Shown piece after piece: positions 54,882-63,319 of a stretch of DNA of 64,000 nucleotides; position 1 is the stretch's first letter; every line of letters begins with the position of its first letter. A program made the position numbers and the translations under genes. The DNA is from an uncultured Oscillospiraceae bacterium (GTDB lineage: Bacteria > Bacillota > Clostridia > Oscillospirales > Oscillospiraceae). The DNA lies in the NCBI GenBank assembly GCA_910585815.1, contig CAJUFJ010000001.1, positions 40,782 to 104,781 of the forward strand, written 5' to 3'. The notes under the pieces were generated by a model. That model saw only the letters and a list, made by a program, of their open reading frames with translations. It searched no databases and was not told the origin of the DNA.

Positions 54882-56609
54882 TTACGAAAACGCCTTCACG
54901 CCGCACAACTGCTCACACACGCCGCAGCCCACGCACAGGGTGGCGTCCACCCGGGCCTTGCCCTCCTTGATGGAGATGGCGGGACAGCCGATTTTCATGC
55001 AGCTCCGGCAGCCTACGCACTTCACCGGGTCCACGGTGAGGGGGGCCTCATGCTTGACATACTTCAGCAGGGCGCAGGGCCGGCGGCTGATAATCACAGA
55101 GGGCTCATTTGCGGCCAGCTCCTCCTTGAGGACGGTGTCGCAGGCCTTTAAATCGTAGGGGTCCACCACCCGGACCCGTGTAAAGCCCATAGCCTTGCAC
55201 AGCCCCTCCAGGTCGATCTTGCCGGCGGGGTCGCCCTTGATGTTGTAGCCGGTGGTGGGGTTCTGCTGGTGGCCGGTCATGCCGGTGATGGAGTTGTCCA
55301 GGATAATCACCGTGGAGTTGGACTGGTTATAGGCGATGTTGGCCAGACCGGTCATGCCCGAGTGCATAAAGGTGGAGTCGCCGATGACGGCCACCGTCTT
55401 GCCCTCGCTCTCCGCGCCCCGGGCCTTGTTGAAGCCGTGGACGGCGGAGATGGAGGCCCCCATACACAGGGTCATGTCCATAGCGGCCAGAGGGGCCACC
55501 GCCCCCAGGGTGTAGCAGCCGATGTCCCCCAGGACGGTGCACTTGTTCTTGCTCAGGATGTAGAACAGTCCCCGGTGGGGGCACCCGGCGCACATGACAG
55601 GAGGCCGGGGCGGGATGGGGTCGTTGATGGTCCGGCCCATGGGGAAGGTGTGAGTCAGGCGGTCGGCCACGATGTTCTGGCTCAGCTCGCCCAGCCGGGG
55701 GAAATTATACTCCCCGTCGATTTTCAGGCCCAGAGTACCGCAGAACTCCTCAATAAAGGGGTCCAGTTCCTCCACCACCACAAGGCTGTCCACGCTGGCT
55801 GCAAAGTCCAAAATCTTCTGCTGGGGCAGGGGCCAGGCCATGCCCAGCTTCAAAATGGGGTATGTATCGCCGCAGACCTCTTTGACATACTGGTAGCTGG
55901 TGGAGGAGGTGATGATGCCGATTTCGTGGTTCCTGCCCGGCTCCACCCGATTGATGGGGGCGGTCTCGGCCCAGGCCTGGAGCTTCCGGGTGCGCTCCTC
56001 CACAAAGGGGTGGCGGCGGATGGCGTTGCCGGGCATCATGACGTACTTGGCAATGTTCTTCTCATAGGGCTTCATCTCGGGCTCAGCCCGGTCGGAGGTC
56101 TCCACAATGGACTGGGAGTGGGCCACCCGGGTACACATTTTCAGCAGCACCGGCGTATCGAATTGCTCCGACAGTTCATAGGCCAGCTTGGCAAACTCCA
56201 GCGCCTCGGCGGAGTCGGAGGGCTCCAGCATAGGTACCTTGGCGGCCCGGGCATAGTGGCGGGAGTCCTGCTCGTTCTGGGAGGAGTGCATCCCCGGGTC
56301 GTCGGCCACGCCGATGACCAGGCCGGCGTTGACCCCGGTGTAGCTCATGGTAAACAGGGGGTCGGCGGCCACGTTGAGACCCACGTGCTTCATGGCGCAG
56401 AAGGCCCGCTTCCCCGCCAGACAGGCCCCAAAGGCCACCTCCATGGCCACCTTCTCGTTGGGGGCCCACTCGCAGTACAGCTCGGGGTACTTCACGGCCT
56501 CCTCGGTGATCTCGGTGCTGGGGGTGCCGGGGTAGCTGGAGATCACGCAGCACCCCGCCTCATACAGCCCCCGGGCAACGGCGGCGTTGCCCAACATCAG
56601 TTGTTTCAT
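54882..56609 (-). CDS. iorA: Indolepyruvate:ferredoxin oxidoreductase alpha subunit
   Basis: The 575-residue subunit has a pyrimidine domain (GNAAVARGLYEAGCCVISSY), MCAGCPHRGLFYIL, the TPP domain with VIGDSTFMHSGMTGLANIAY and ILDNSITGMTGHQQNP, and two C-terminal 4Fe-4S clusters (CVGCRSCMKIGCPAIS, CVGCGVCEQLCG). It catalyses CoA-dependent oxidative decarboxylation of indolepyruvate, phenylpyruvate or hydroxyphenylpyruvate. Its ATG overlaps the stop of the TrpR-like regulator gene by four bases. Confidence 0.95.
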   Translation of the reverse strand: MKQLMLGNAAVARGLYEAGCCVISSYPGTPSTEITEEAVKYPELYCEWAPNEKVAMEVAFGACLAGKRAFCAMKHVGLNVAADPLFTMSYTGVNAGLVIGVADDPGMHSSQNEQDSRHYARAAKVPMLEPSDSAEALEFAKLAYELSEQFDTPVLLKMCTRVAHSQSIVETSDRAEPEMKPYEKNIAKYVMMPGNAIRRHPFVEERTRKLQAWAETAPINRVEPGRNHEIGIITSSTSYQYVKEVCGDTYPILKLGMAWPLPQQKILDFAASVDSLVVVEELDPFIEEFCGTLGLKIDGEYNFPRLGELSQNIVADRLTHTFPMGRTINDPIPPRPPVMCAGCPHRGLFYILSKNKCTVLGDIGCYTLGAVAPLAAMDMTLCMGASISAVHGFNKARGAESEGKTVAVIGDSTFMHSGMTGLANIAYNQSNSTVIILDNSITGMTGHQQNPTTGYNIKGDPAGKIDLEGLCKAMGFTRVRVVDPYDLKACDTVLKEELAANEPSVIISRRPCALLKYVKHEAPLTVDPVKCVGCRSCMKIGCPAISIKEGKARVDATLCVGCGVCEQLCGVKAFS

Positions 56610-56920
56610 GTTGTTTCCTCCTTCTCGTGCAGTCCGTGGCGCTGGATAACCTCCCGCATCACGCCCCCGGCTCCGTTATCCAGCATGGACCGTCTCACCC
56701 GGCTGATGGTGGCGCTGGAGGCCCCGGTTTTATCCAGAATATCCAGATAGACCAGCCCCTGCTGGAGGTACACCGCCACATCAAACCGCTGCTCCAGGCT
56801 GCGCAGCTCGGTGGGGGTGCACAGATCGTCGAAAAACCGGCAGCACTCGTCCAGGTCCTTCAGCTTCAGGATGGTCTCATACAGGGCCATGCTCCGCTCC
56901 CGCTTTTCCGCCTTTGCCAT
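56606..56920 (-). CDS. TrpR-like (YerC/YecD family) regulator
   Basis: The 104-residue protein resembles the Trp-repressor superfamily: LKDLDECCRFFDDLCTPTEL, RSLEQRFDVAVYLQQGLVYL and GASSATISRVRRSMLDNGAG (HTH). YerC-type proteins are TrpR-related. As first gene of the iorA-iorB-paaK operon and translationally coupled to iorA, it probably senses an aromatic amino acid and controls this operon. ATG 56920 has AAGGAG nine bases before it. Confidence 0.88.
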   Translation of the reverse strand: MAKAEKRERSMALYETILKLKDLDECCRFFDDLCTPTELRSLEQRFDVAVYLQQGLVYLDILDKTGASSATISRVRRSMLDNGAGGVMREVIQRHGLHEKEETT

Positions 56921-57091
56921 AGCAATACACTCCTTCGTTCCATATTGGTATCCGGGAAAATTCACTTGTGTAAAGTGTAGCACAGGAAAGTGGAGAAGTA
57001 AAGAGCCCGCCGGATTTTTTCCGCAGAAACTTTTTCCGCCGCTTTCCGCAAAAGCCCTGTGTCTGCCTCATAAATTCAGAAAAACTGCCGC

Positions 57092-57182
57092 ATGTAGGGC
57101 AAGGGCTCTGCCCTTGCCTTTGCGATGCCGTTTTATCCCCTTACGGGGACAGGCAGGGGTAGAACCCCTGCCCTACACGACG
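57092..57182. repeat. Paired palindromic repeat (family A relative)
   Basis: TGTAGGGCAAGGGCTCTGCC at the left and GGCAGGGGTAGAACCCCTGC-CCTACACG at the right. The rest of the 418-bp gap (56921-57338) has a promoter for the acyl-CoA synthetase and no gene. Confidence 0.75.
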
Positions 57183-57246
57183 TACCGGCCAATATTTCAG
57201 AGGCGTTCCGAATTTATAAGATGGCAGCAAAAGCCCCCTTTCCCTC

Positions 57247-57275
57247 TTGACATTCCCCAAAAAATTCGCTATGAT
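57247..57275 (+). promoter_or_regulatory. Promoter of the acyl-CoA synthetase gene
   Basis: TTGACA (57247-57252) and TATGAT (57270-57275), spacer 17. Confidence 0.85.
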
Positions 57276-57338
57276 ACTTTAGCGGTTAAAATCAATAAAG
57301 TTTAACGGAGCCCATCCGTCTGGAAAGGAACGAACGCA

Positions 57339-58973
57339 ATGCCTATCACCGATCTGTTGGAGCGCAACAGCAAGCTATACGGCGACGAGGCCGCCCTGGT
57401 GGAGATCAACCCCGAGGTCCGGGAGGAGCAGCGGGTCTCCTGGCAGGAGTACGAGCTGATCCAGCCCACCGGCGACGCCCCCTACCGCCGGGAGATCACC
57501 TGGTCGGTCTTTGACGAGAAGGCCAACCGGGTGGCCAACATGCTGCTCAGCCGGGGCATCCGCAAGGGCCAGAAGGTGGCCATTCTGCTGATGAACTGTC
57601 TGGAGTGGCTGCCCATCTACTTCGGCATTTTAAAAACGGGGGCGGTGGCGGTCCCTCTGAACTTCCGATACACCGCCGACGAGATCGACTACTGCCTGAA
57701 GCTGGCCGACGCCGACGTGCTCTTTTTCGGCCCCGAGTTCACCACCCGGATGGAGCCCATTGTGCCCAAGATCAAAAAGCAGATGCTGCTGTTCTTCGTG
57801 GGGGAGCACTGTCCCGCCTTTGCCGAGGACTACCTGCGGGCCACCGCCAACTGCTCCAGCCGCCCCCCCAAGGTGCTGGTGGACGACGAGGACGAGGCGG
57901 CCATTTACTACTCCTCTGGCACCACCGGCTTCCCCAAGGCGATTCTGCTCCGGCACACCGCCCTGATGCAGTCCGCCCGGATGGAGGCCATCCACCACGA
58001 GACCACCCACGAGGACGTATTTCTCTGCATCCCGCCCCTGTACCACACCGGGGCCAAGATGCACTGGTTCGGCTCCCTGTTCACCGGCAGCCGTGCGGTG
58101 CTGCTGAAAGGCAATTCCCCTTCCGCCGTCTTCCAGGCGGCCAGCCAGGAGCGGTGCACCATCGTCTGGCTGCTGGTGCCCTGGGCCCAGGACATCTTGG
58201 CCGCCCTGGACCGGGGCGACCTGAAAATCGAAGATTTTCACCTGTCCCAGTGGCGGCTGATGCACATTGGGGCCCAGCCGGTGCCCCCCTCCCTCATCAA
58301 GCACTGGCTGCAATACTTCCCCCACCACAAGTACGACACCAACTACGGCCTGTCCGAGTCCACCGGCCCGGGCTGCGTCCACCTGGGGGTGGACAACGTC
58401 CACAAGGTAGGGGCCATCGGCGTGCCCGGCTACGGCTGGAAAATCAAGATTGTGGACGAGCAGAATGTCCCCGTCCGCCAGGGGGACGTGGGCGAATTGT
58501 GCGTAAAGGGCCCGGGGGTGATGGTGTGCTACTACCACAACCCCGAGGCCACCGCTGAGGTGCTGGAAAATGGCTGGCTCCACACCGGCGACATGGCTCG
58601 CCAGGACGAAGACGGCTTTATCTTCCTGGTGGACCGGAAGAAGGATGTGATTATCTCCGGCGGCGAGAACCTGTACCCGGTGCAGATTGAGGACTTCCTG
58701 TCCGCCTACCCCAAGGTCCACGACGTGGCGGTCATCGGCCTGCCCGACAAGCGCCTGGGGGAGATGGCCGCCGCCATCATCCAGATCAAGGAGGGCATGC
58801 ACTGCACCGAGAGCGAGATCAACCAGTTCTGCATGGACCTGCCCCGGTACAAGCGCCCCCGGAAGATCATCTTTGCCGACGTCCCCCGCAACCCCACCGG
58901 CAAGATCGAAAAGCCCAGGCTGCGGGAAAAATACTGCGGCGTCCGCCTGGTGGAGGCCCAGAATCAGGGATAA
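57339..58973 (+). CDS. AMP-forming acyl-CoA synthetase
   Basis: The 544-residue enzyme has the adenylate-forming motifs YYSSGTTGFPKAILLRH (A3), YGLSESTGPG (A5), GWLHTGDMARQDEDGFI (A7), DRKKDVIISGGENLYPVQIE (A8) and the catalytic Lys region PRNPTGKIEKPRLRE (A10). It resembles long- or medium-chain fatty acyl-CoA ligases. An extra segment of about 15 residues (YELIQPTGDAPYRREITWS) near the N-terminus is unusual. The actual acid is not predictable. GGAAAGGAA precedes the ATG. Confidence 0.9.
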   Translation: MPITDLLERNSKLYGDEAALVEINPEVREEQRVSWQEYELIQPTGDAPYRREITWSVFDEKANRVANMLLSRGIRKGQKVAILLMNCLEWLPIYFGILKTGAVAVPLNFRYTADEIDYCLKLADADVLFFGPEFTTRMEPIVPKIKKQMLLFFVGEHCPAFAEDYLRATANCSSRPPKVLVDDEDEAAIYYSSGTTGFPKAILLRHTALMQSARMEAIHHETTHEDVFLCIPPLYHTGAKMHWFGSLFTGSRAVLLKGNSPSAVFQAASQERCTIVWLLVPWAQDILAALDRGDLKIEDFHLSQWRLMHIGAQPVPPSLIKHWLQYFPHHKYDTNYGLSESTGPGCVHLGVDNVHKVGAIGVPGYGWKIKIVDEQNVPVRQGDVGELCVKGPGVMVCYYHNPEATAEVLENGWLHTGDMARQDEDGFIFLVDRKKDVIISGGENLYPVQIEDFLSAYPKVHDVAVIGLPDKRLGEMAAAIIQIKEGMHCTESEINQFCMDLPRYKRPRKIIFADVPRNPTGKIEKPRLREKYCGVRLVEAQNQG

Positions 58974-59021
58974 TTTTACAGGGAGACGGCTCCGGCTGTC
59001 TCCCTGCTGTTACCTTTTCAG

Positions 59022-59050
59022 TTGACAGATACGTAAAATACGTATATACT
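59022..59050 (+). promoter_or_regulatory. hicAB promoter with overlapping operator
   Basis: TTGACA (59022-59027) and TATACT (59045-59050) are spaced by 17 bases. The spacer contains the inverted repeat ATACGTA-AAA-TACGTAT (59029-59045), well placed for autorepression by HicB. Confidence 0.85.
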
Positions 59051-59080
59051 AAAGTACACAGAGAAATGGAGTGATCCGCA

Positions 59081-59269
59081 GTGCCAATGACGCCAAGAGA
59101 AATGATTCAGCTCCTCCAGGCCAATGGCTTTGTGTGTATCAGCTCCAACGGCTCCCACCGAAAATTCCGAAATGAGCAGACCGAAAAAACGGTTATTGTT
59201 CCCTTCCACGCAAAGGATTTAAAAAAGGGCTTGGAGCAAAAAATATTGAAAGACGCAGGCCTGAAATAA
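59081..59269 (+). CDS. hicA: HicA-family mRNA interferase toxin
   Basis: The 62-residue dsRNA-binding-fold toxin has REMIQLLQANGFVCISSNGS and the catalytic His in GSHRKFRNEQ; the end HAKDLKKGLEQKILKDAGL is typical. The start is GTG 59081. The gene order toxin then antitoxin is normal for hicAB. It would cut mRNA when HicB is lost. Confidence 0.93.
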   Translation: MPMTPREMIQLLQANGFVCISSNGSHRKFRNEQTEKTVIVPFHAKDLKKGLEQKILKDAGLK

Positions 59270-59294
59270 GGGCAGACCCCAAAGGAGGCATACC

Positions 59295-59672
59295 ATGAAG
59301 AACACCTATTATCCCGCCGTGTTCCACCCCGAGGAGGTGGGATACTCGGTCTTTGTCCCGGACATCGAGGGCTGCTCCACCCAGGGCGACACCATGGACG
59401 AGGCGGTGGAGATGACCAAGGACGCCATCGGGCTGATGCTGGAGGGCTTAAGCGAGTACCCCCAGCCCTCCATTCCCTCCGCTCAGACCCTGGCAGAGGG
59501 TGAATTTGTGGTCATGATTCCTTTTAATCCGGCGGAGTACGCCCGTAAAAACAACCGGGCGGTAAAAAAGACCCTCTCTCTGCCCGCCTGGCTCAACGAG
59601 GCGGCGGAGGCGGCCCACCTCAACTTCTCCGGCGTCCTCCAGGAGGCGCTGAAGGCCAAGCTGGACATGTAG
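59295..59672 (+). CDS. hicB: HicB-family antitoxin
   Basis: The 125-residue protein has the degenerate RNase H-like HicB core (YYPAVFHPEEVGYSVFVPDI, EGCSTQGDTMDEAVEMTKDA) and a C-terminal ribbon-helix-helix-like DNA-binding tail (VKKTLSLPAWLNEAAEAAHL, NFSGVLQEALK). It should bind HicA and the TACGTA operator. AAGGAGG precedes the ATG. Confidence 0.92.
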   Translation: MKNTYYPAVFHPEEVGYSVFVPDIEGCSTQGDTMDEAVEMTKDAIGLMLEGLSEYPQPSIPSAQTLAEGEFVVMIPFNPAEYARKNNRAVKKTLSLPAWLNEAAEAAHLNFSGVLQEALKAKLDM

Positions 59673-59675
59673 ACC

Positions 59676-59722
59676 TGATAAAAACACAACACCCCGGTGC
59701 CTGTATCAAGACACCGGGGTGA
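59676..59722 (-). terminator. Terminator of the phage-tail operon
   Basis: CACCCCGGTG / CACCGGGGTG stem (about 59692-59721), with an A-rich left flank (GATAAAAACACAA) that reads as a U-run on the minus strand. Confidence 0.8.
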
Positions 59723-59729
59723 AATTATG

Positions 59730-60299
59730 CTACAAATACTCCACAAACGTCTCCAGCTGCGTCCAGGACAGCTCCAGCTCCTCGATGGACCGCCAGCTGG
59801 GAAAATTGTCCTCCAGCTCCTGCCAGATCAGGAACCAGAAGTCGTATTCGATGCCCAGGTGGGCGGGGAGGATATCCTCAATAATGGTTTTCAGCTCAGG
59901 AAATCCCTCCGGCTCCCCGGCCACCCCGGGGAAGGAGACCGCCACCTGTCCCGTCCCCGTCTCCTTCACCACGGCGGGGATGCCGCAGCCGGTGATGGTG
60001 TCGTTGATGGCGGCCAGGGTAAAGCTGTCCCCGCCAATGCGCAGCAGGGCGGCCAGGGCGGCAGCCAGCTTCCGGGGCTGAGCGGCCACCGGCCGGCGGA
60101 CAAACAGGGCGGCCACCCGCTCCAGCCCCCAGTTCTCCGCCGTGGTCAGGGAGCTCTCCCGCTGGACCTCCTCAATCCGGGCCATCGCCCCGTCCAGGGC
60201 CGCCCCCTGGGCGTCCAGCTCCCCGCCGTTGAAGGGGGCCGTCAGGTCGTAGACCCCCAGGGGCCGCAGCAGGTCCCGCAGATACTGGGCGTGACTCAT
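59730..60299 (-). CDS. Phage tail protein, YmfQ/DUF2313 (gpI-like)
   Basis: The 189-residue protein resembles the YmfQ family: YLRDLLRPLGVYDL at the N-terminus, GLERVAALF, and the C-terminal AHLGIEYDFWFLIWQELEDN. In Mu-like and PBSX-like phages it lies directly after the gp47/J baseplate protein, as here, and caps the baseplate periphery. It overlaps the upstream gene by four bases. It is the last gene of the module; no tail fibre follows. Confidence 0.85.
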   Translation of the reverse strand: MSHAQYLRDLLRPLGVYDLTAPFNGGELDAQGAALDGAMARIEEVQRESSLTTAENWGLERVAALFVRRPVAAQPRKLAAALAALLRIGGDSFTLAAINDTITGCGIPAVVKETGTGQVAVSFPGVAGEPEGFPELKTIIEDILPAHLGIEYDFWFLIWQELEDNFPSWRSIEELELSWTQLETFVEYL

Positions 60300-61351
60300 G
60301 CCTTCCCCTCCACCCGCAGGGTCCCCAGCATGGGCAGCTGATCTTCGGCCACCGGCACGTCGGCCGCCGGCGCGGTGATGACGTAGTTAGCCACCCCGTC
60401 GCAGCTGTAGATCAGGCTGCCCAGCCGGGCCAGCAGCACCCGCTGGCCCAGCAGCTTTCCGGTAAACCAGCCCCGCACGGCCTCCTCCACCCGGGCCAGC
60501 ACCTCCCCCTGGTCCCGGCCCCGCTCCGCCTCCACGGAGACGGCGATATTCACCGTCACCGGCTCCGGGGCCCGGACCCGCACGTCCACGGCAATCTCCC
60601 GCCGGGCCTCAAAATAGGCCTCCAGCTCGGCCAGCAGGTCCTCCCCGGGCAGGCCGGCCAGGGTGGCGGGCACCACGTCCACCGACCCCACCCCCCGGGG
60701 CCGGGGAATCACCGCCGCCGCCGCTACCTGCTCGAAGGACAGCGCCCCCTGCTGGTAAAAGGCGCTGTTGGCCCCGTTGGGCAGGCGCTTGAAGCTCTCC
60801 AGCACCCGCTCCCGCAGGGCGGCGTCGGTCTCGCCGTCCGCCCCTCCGGCGCAGGGGGCCGGATTGGTGCAGGCGGCAATCCCCACCGGGGCCACCGCCA
60901 TAGCCGCAATGGCCCCGGCGGACACATTCCCCGCCCTGCCGGCCTCCAGCGCCCGGACCGGGGCCTCCGCCGTCAGCTCCCCCGCCTCCAGAACGGCGTC
61001 CCCTGTGGTCTCAAAGCGCACCAGTCCCGCCGTCATGCACACCGTCCCCCGGGGGATAGTCCTGGGGGCGGCGGCCGCCTCCCCGGCGGTAAAGCGGACC
61101 ACCCCCTCGGCGGCGGAGGCCGGCCGGCGCTCCAGGCTCCGCAGCTGGGCATGGCGGTCCAGATACTCCCCCTCCGCCGTCTGGGGGAAGGCCTGCCGCA
61201 CCACCCACTCCGCCTGAACATACAGCCCATAGACCTGGGCGGCCAGGGCGTAGAGCCGGGCGGACAGGTCGCAGCCCTCCCGGGGCTCCAGCCCCGTCTT
61301 CCCGCCGAAGCAGGCCAGCATCTCCTGATAGATCTGGTCAACTGTTTTCAA
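60296..61351 (-). CDS. Baseplate J / gp47-like protein
   Basis: The 351-residue protein starts at TTG 61351 (KTVDQIYQEMLACFGGKTGL), with AGGAGG six bases upstream. Typical J features: VVRQAFPQTAEGEYLDRHAQ, VVRFTAGEAAAAPRTIPRGT, AGRAGNVSAGAI, NGANSAFYQQGALSFEQVAA and VNIAVSVEAERGRDQGEV. It forms the wedge of contractile-tail baseplates. A dispersed repeat lies just upstream, breaking the usual tight spacing. Confidence 0.9.
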   Translation of the reverse strand: MKTVDQIYQEMLACFGGKTGLEPREGCDLSARLYALAAQVYGLYVQAEWVVRQAFPQTAEGEYLDRHAQLRSLERRPASAAEGVVRFTAGEAAAAPRTIPRGTVCMTAGLVRFETTGDAVLEAGELTAEAPVRALEAGRAGNVSAGAIAAMAVAPVGIAACTNPAPCAGGADGETDAALRERVLESFKRLPNGANSAFYQQGALSFEQVAAAAVIPRPRGVGSVDVVPATLAGLPGEDLLAELEAYFEARREIAVDVRVRAPEPVTVNIAVSVEAERGRDQGEVLARVEEAVRGWFTGKLLGQRVLLARLGSLIYSCDGVANYVITAPAADVPVAEDQLPMLGTLRVEGKA

Positions 61352-61465
61352 AACATTCCTCCTCACAGCCATTTCGTCACTTGGGACAGGTCTTGGAGGC
61401 GGCAGCACAGGCCGCCGTCTTTACCCCGTCCGGTCAAAAAAGCACTGCTTTTCAGAGCGCGCCAA

Positions 61466-61540
61466 AGCCTTCCCCTTTCCAAGGGGAAGGTGGCACGGCG
61501 AAGCCGTGACGGATGAGGTTGCGGCCAGGTCTCCGCCTCT
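61466..61540. repeat. Dispersed repeat, family B (partial), inside the tail operon
   Basis: AAGCCTTCCCCTTTCCAAGG, GGTGGCACGGCGAAGCCGTG and ACGGATGAGGTTGCGG: one half of a family B element between two baseplate genes. The 229-bp gap (61352-61580) contains no other gene. Confidence 0.75.
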
Positions 61541-61580
61541 GACCACAAAGTCAGCGCACACTGTCCGCCCCATTCACGCC

Positions 61581-61925
61581 TCACACCTGCACCTGCGCCG
61601 TCAGCTCCTCGCCCCGCCAGTCCAGGTAGACGGTCAGCCGGCCGGCGCCCTCCTCCTCCTTCAGCTCCACCGCCTGCACCGTCAGCCCGGGCTCCTCCCC
61701 TAGGGCCTCGGCCACATACTGGGCGGCCAAGGCCTGCCGGGCGGAGGGCTTTTCCCGGCCCAGCCGATACAGCCGGCTGCCCAGCCCGGGCAGGAAGGGC
61801 AGCGCCCCCCGCCGGGCGGTCAGGCGGTACAGCACCCGGGCCAGCACCTCCCCGCTGCCGGTCAGGGCGGTAAAGCCCCCCTTCCCGTCGGGGACATAGT
61901 CCCCATCTCTCAGCTTCCATTCCAC
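61581..61925 (-). CDS. Phage baseplate protein (gpW/gp25-like or XkdS-like)
   Basis: The 114-residue protein (KLRDGDYVPDGKGGFTALTG, LARVLYRLTARRGALPFLPG, AAQYVAEALGEEPGLTVQAV) has the size, position and ALxxEPR-type layout of gp25/XkdS proteins, which lie immediately before gp47/J in contractile-tail modules. The N-terminal half is the gp25-like part. Family choice between gpW/gp25 and DUF2634 is uncertain. Confidence 0.72.
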   Translation of the reverse strand: MEWKLRDGDYVPDGKGGFTALTGSGEVLARVLYRLTARRGALPFLPGLGSRLYRLGREKPSARQALAAQYVAEALGEEPGLTVQAVELKEEEGAGRLTVYLDWRGEELTAQVQV

Positions 61926-61937
61926 AGCTATCCCCCC

Positions 61938-62327
61938 TCAGCTCAGCAGCTCCGCCACAATCTCCCGCACAATGTCATACAGCGTCCGGCCGTTGACAAT
62001 CAGCTCCCCCTCCAGCGCCAGCCCCTCCTGGCCCAGCCGGAGGGAGCAGGTCCCGCCCTTCAGCATAACCTCGCCGGGCTTCAGCTCGGCCTCCCCCTGA
62101 ACGGTGCCCAGCACGCAGGGGGACTCCCCCTCCGCCCCCGCCTTGAGCACCAGCACCTTGTCCCCGGCGGTGGGCCGCCAGCAGTAGCCCCCGGGGCCGT
62201 ACACCGTCAGCCAGCGCCGCTCGCCCCCCAGGCTCACCCCGGCGGGGTCGCCCCCCAGGGTGACGGTGCCGATCTCGGCGGCCGCCTCTCGCAGGGGCAG
62301 GTTTCGATTCCGTTCCGATGTCCACAT
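61938..62327 (-). CDS. Baseplate spike-like (gpV-type) protein
   Basis: The 129-residue protein has an OB-like region (VTLGGDPAGVSLGGERRWLT, VYGPGGYCWRPTAGDKVLVL, CVLGTVQGEAELKPGEVML) and repeated short beta strands like the C-terminal part of gpV/VgrG-type spikes. ATG 62327 has GAGGTG upstream. It is shorter than usual gpV and lacks a recognisable His-x-His tip. Neighbours support a tail-spike role. Confidence 0.65.
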   Translation of the reverse strand: MWTSERNRNLPLREAAAEIGTVTLGGDPAGVSLGGERRWLTVYGPGGYCWRPTAGDKVLVLKAGAEGESPCVLGTVQGEAELKPGEVMLKGGTCSLRLGQEGLALEGELIVNGRTLYDIVREIVAELLS

Positions 62328-62368
62328 AACCACACCTCATTTTCCGCCGCGCCCCACCGGGCGCGCGC

Positions 62369-63319
62369 TTATATGGTAACGCCGGGAGGGGCCAGCTCCA
62401 TCCGGGTCCAGTGCCCCCCCTCGTCCATGCCTACCGTCACCTTCACCGCCCGATACCGGCCGTTCCAGTCCAGCCCGCTGCGCCGCACCGTAACCAGGTC
62501 CCCGGGCCATACGCAGAAGGCCTCTCCCACTGTGAGCTCCATCCGCTCCAGCTCGGCGGCCGACTGGTCCAGCTGAAACTGCCCGCTGTAGCGCATAGCC
62601 TTATAGCTGCTCTTGGCGGGCATAGTGATAATCCGCCGGGCCATGCCCCCCTGGGCGGCAAAGTCCCGGTTGTCCACCGTCTCCACCGCCCCGCTCCACC
62701 GGTCCCGGGTCAGCACCTGCGACAGCACCCCATACCGCCTGTCCCGCCGGACCAGGGCGATCAGGGGGCTGCTGTCGTCCACCACCCGCTCCCGGCTGTC
62801 GTCCCAGCCGGAGAGCACCAGCCGCCCCTCCCGGTCGAACCGGGGGGCCACCCCGCCGTAGTACCGGGCGAATTCATACACCACCGACCACTCGCTGCTC
62901 CCCGTGGCCACCGAGAACTGGGCCACCGCCGGCAGCTGGGCCCCCGGGGCCACCGTGATGCCGTAGGGCCGCACGTGGTCCCGGATAATGTCCTTCTGGG
63001 TGGCGGTCTGGTAGTCCTGGCCCAGGGCCTCGTTGTCCAGCAGCCGGGCGGCCATCCCCCGGCCAGACACCTCCAGCAGCCGCCCCCGCCGGGACAGGCT
63101 CACCTCGCACTCGTCCACCACCCCGGTGAACACCCGCGCCCCGCCCTGCTCGGCGGAAAACTCCACCCAGTCCGCCGGTTTTGTGGTGTTGCCGCCGTCC
63201 CAGGGGCACCGGAGCCAGAAGCTGTCGCAGGGCACGCCGGCGGTGTACTCCAGCCGCCAGGCCGTCGGACGGGGCAGGGCCCACCGCTCCCCGGCCGCGT
63301 CGGTCACACAGGCGTTCAT
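62369..63319 (-). CDS. Phage late-control D / XkdQ-like tail hub protein
   Basis: The 316-residue protein fits the gpD/XkdQ hub family: VEFSAEQGGARVFTGVVDEC, LLEVSGRGMAARLLDNEALG, IIRDHVRPYGITVAP, VVYEFARYYGGVAPRFDREG and WPGDLVTVRRSGLDWNGRYR. The hub connects tail tube and spike. It overlaps the LysM gene by four bases. Confidence 0.85.
   Translation of the reverse strand: MNACVTDAAGERWALPRPTAWRLEYTAGVPCDSFWLRCPWDGGNTTKPADWVEFSAEQGGARVFTGVVDECEVSLSRRGRLLEVSGRGMAARLLDNEALGQDYQTATQKDIIRDHVRPYGITVAPGAQLPAVAQFSVATGSSEWSVVYEFARYYGGVAPRFDREGRLVLSGWDDSRERVVDDSSPLIALVRRDRRYGVLSQVLTRDRWSGAVETVDNRDFAAQGGMARRIITMPAKSSYKAMRYSGQFQLDQSAAELERMELTVGEAFCVWPGDLVTVRRSGLDWNGRYRAVKVTVGMDEGGHWTRMELAPPGVTI

Noticed and set aside
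720..61540. Dispersed repeats considered as CRISPR or tandem arrays
   Set aside because: Copies are single, far apart, in both orientations and not separated by regular spacers; no cas genes are seen.
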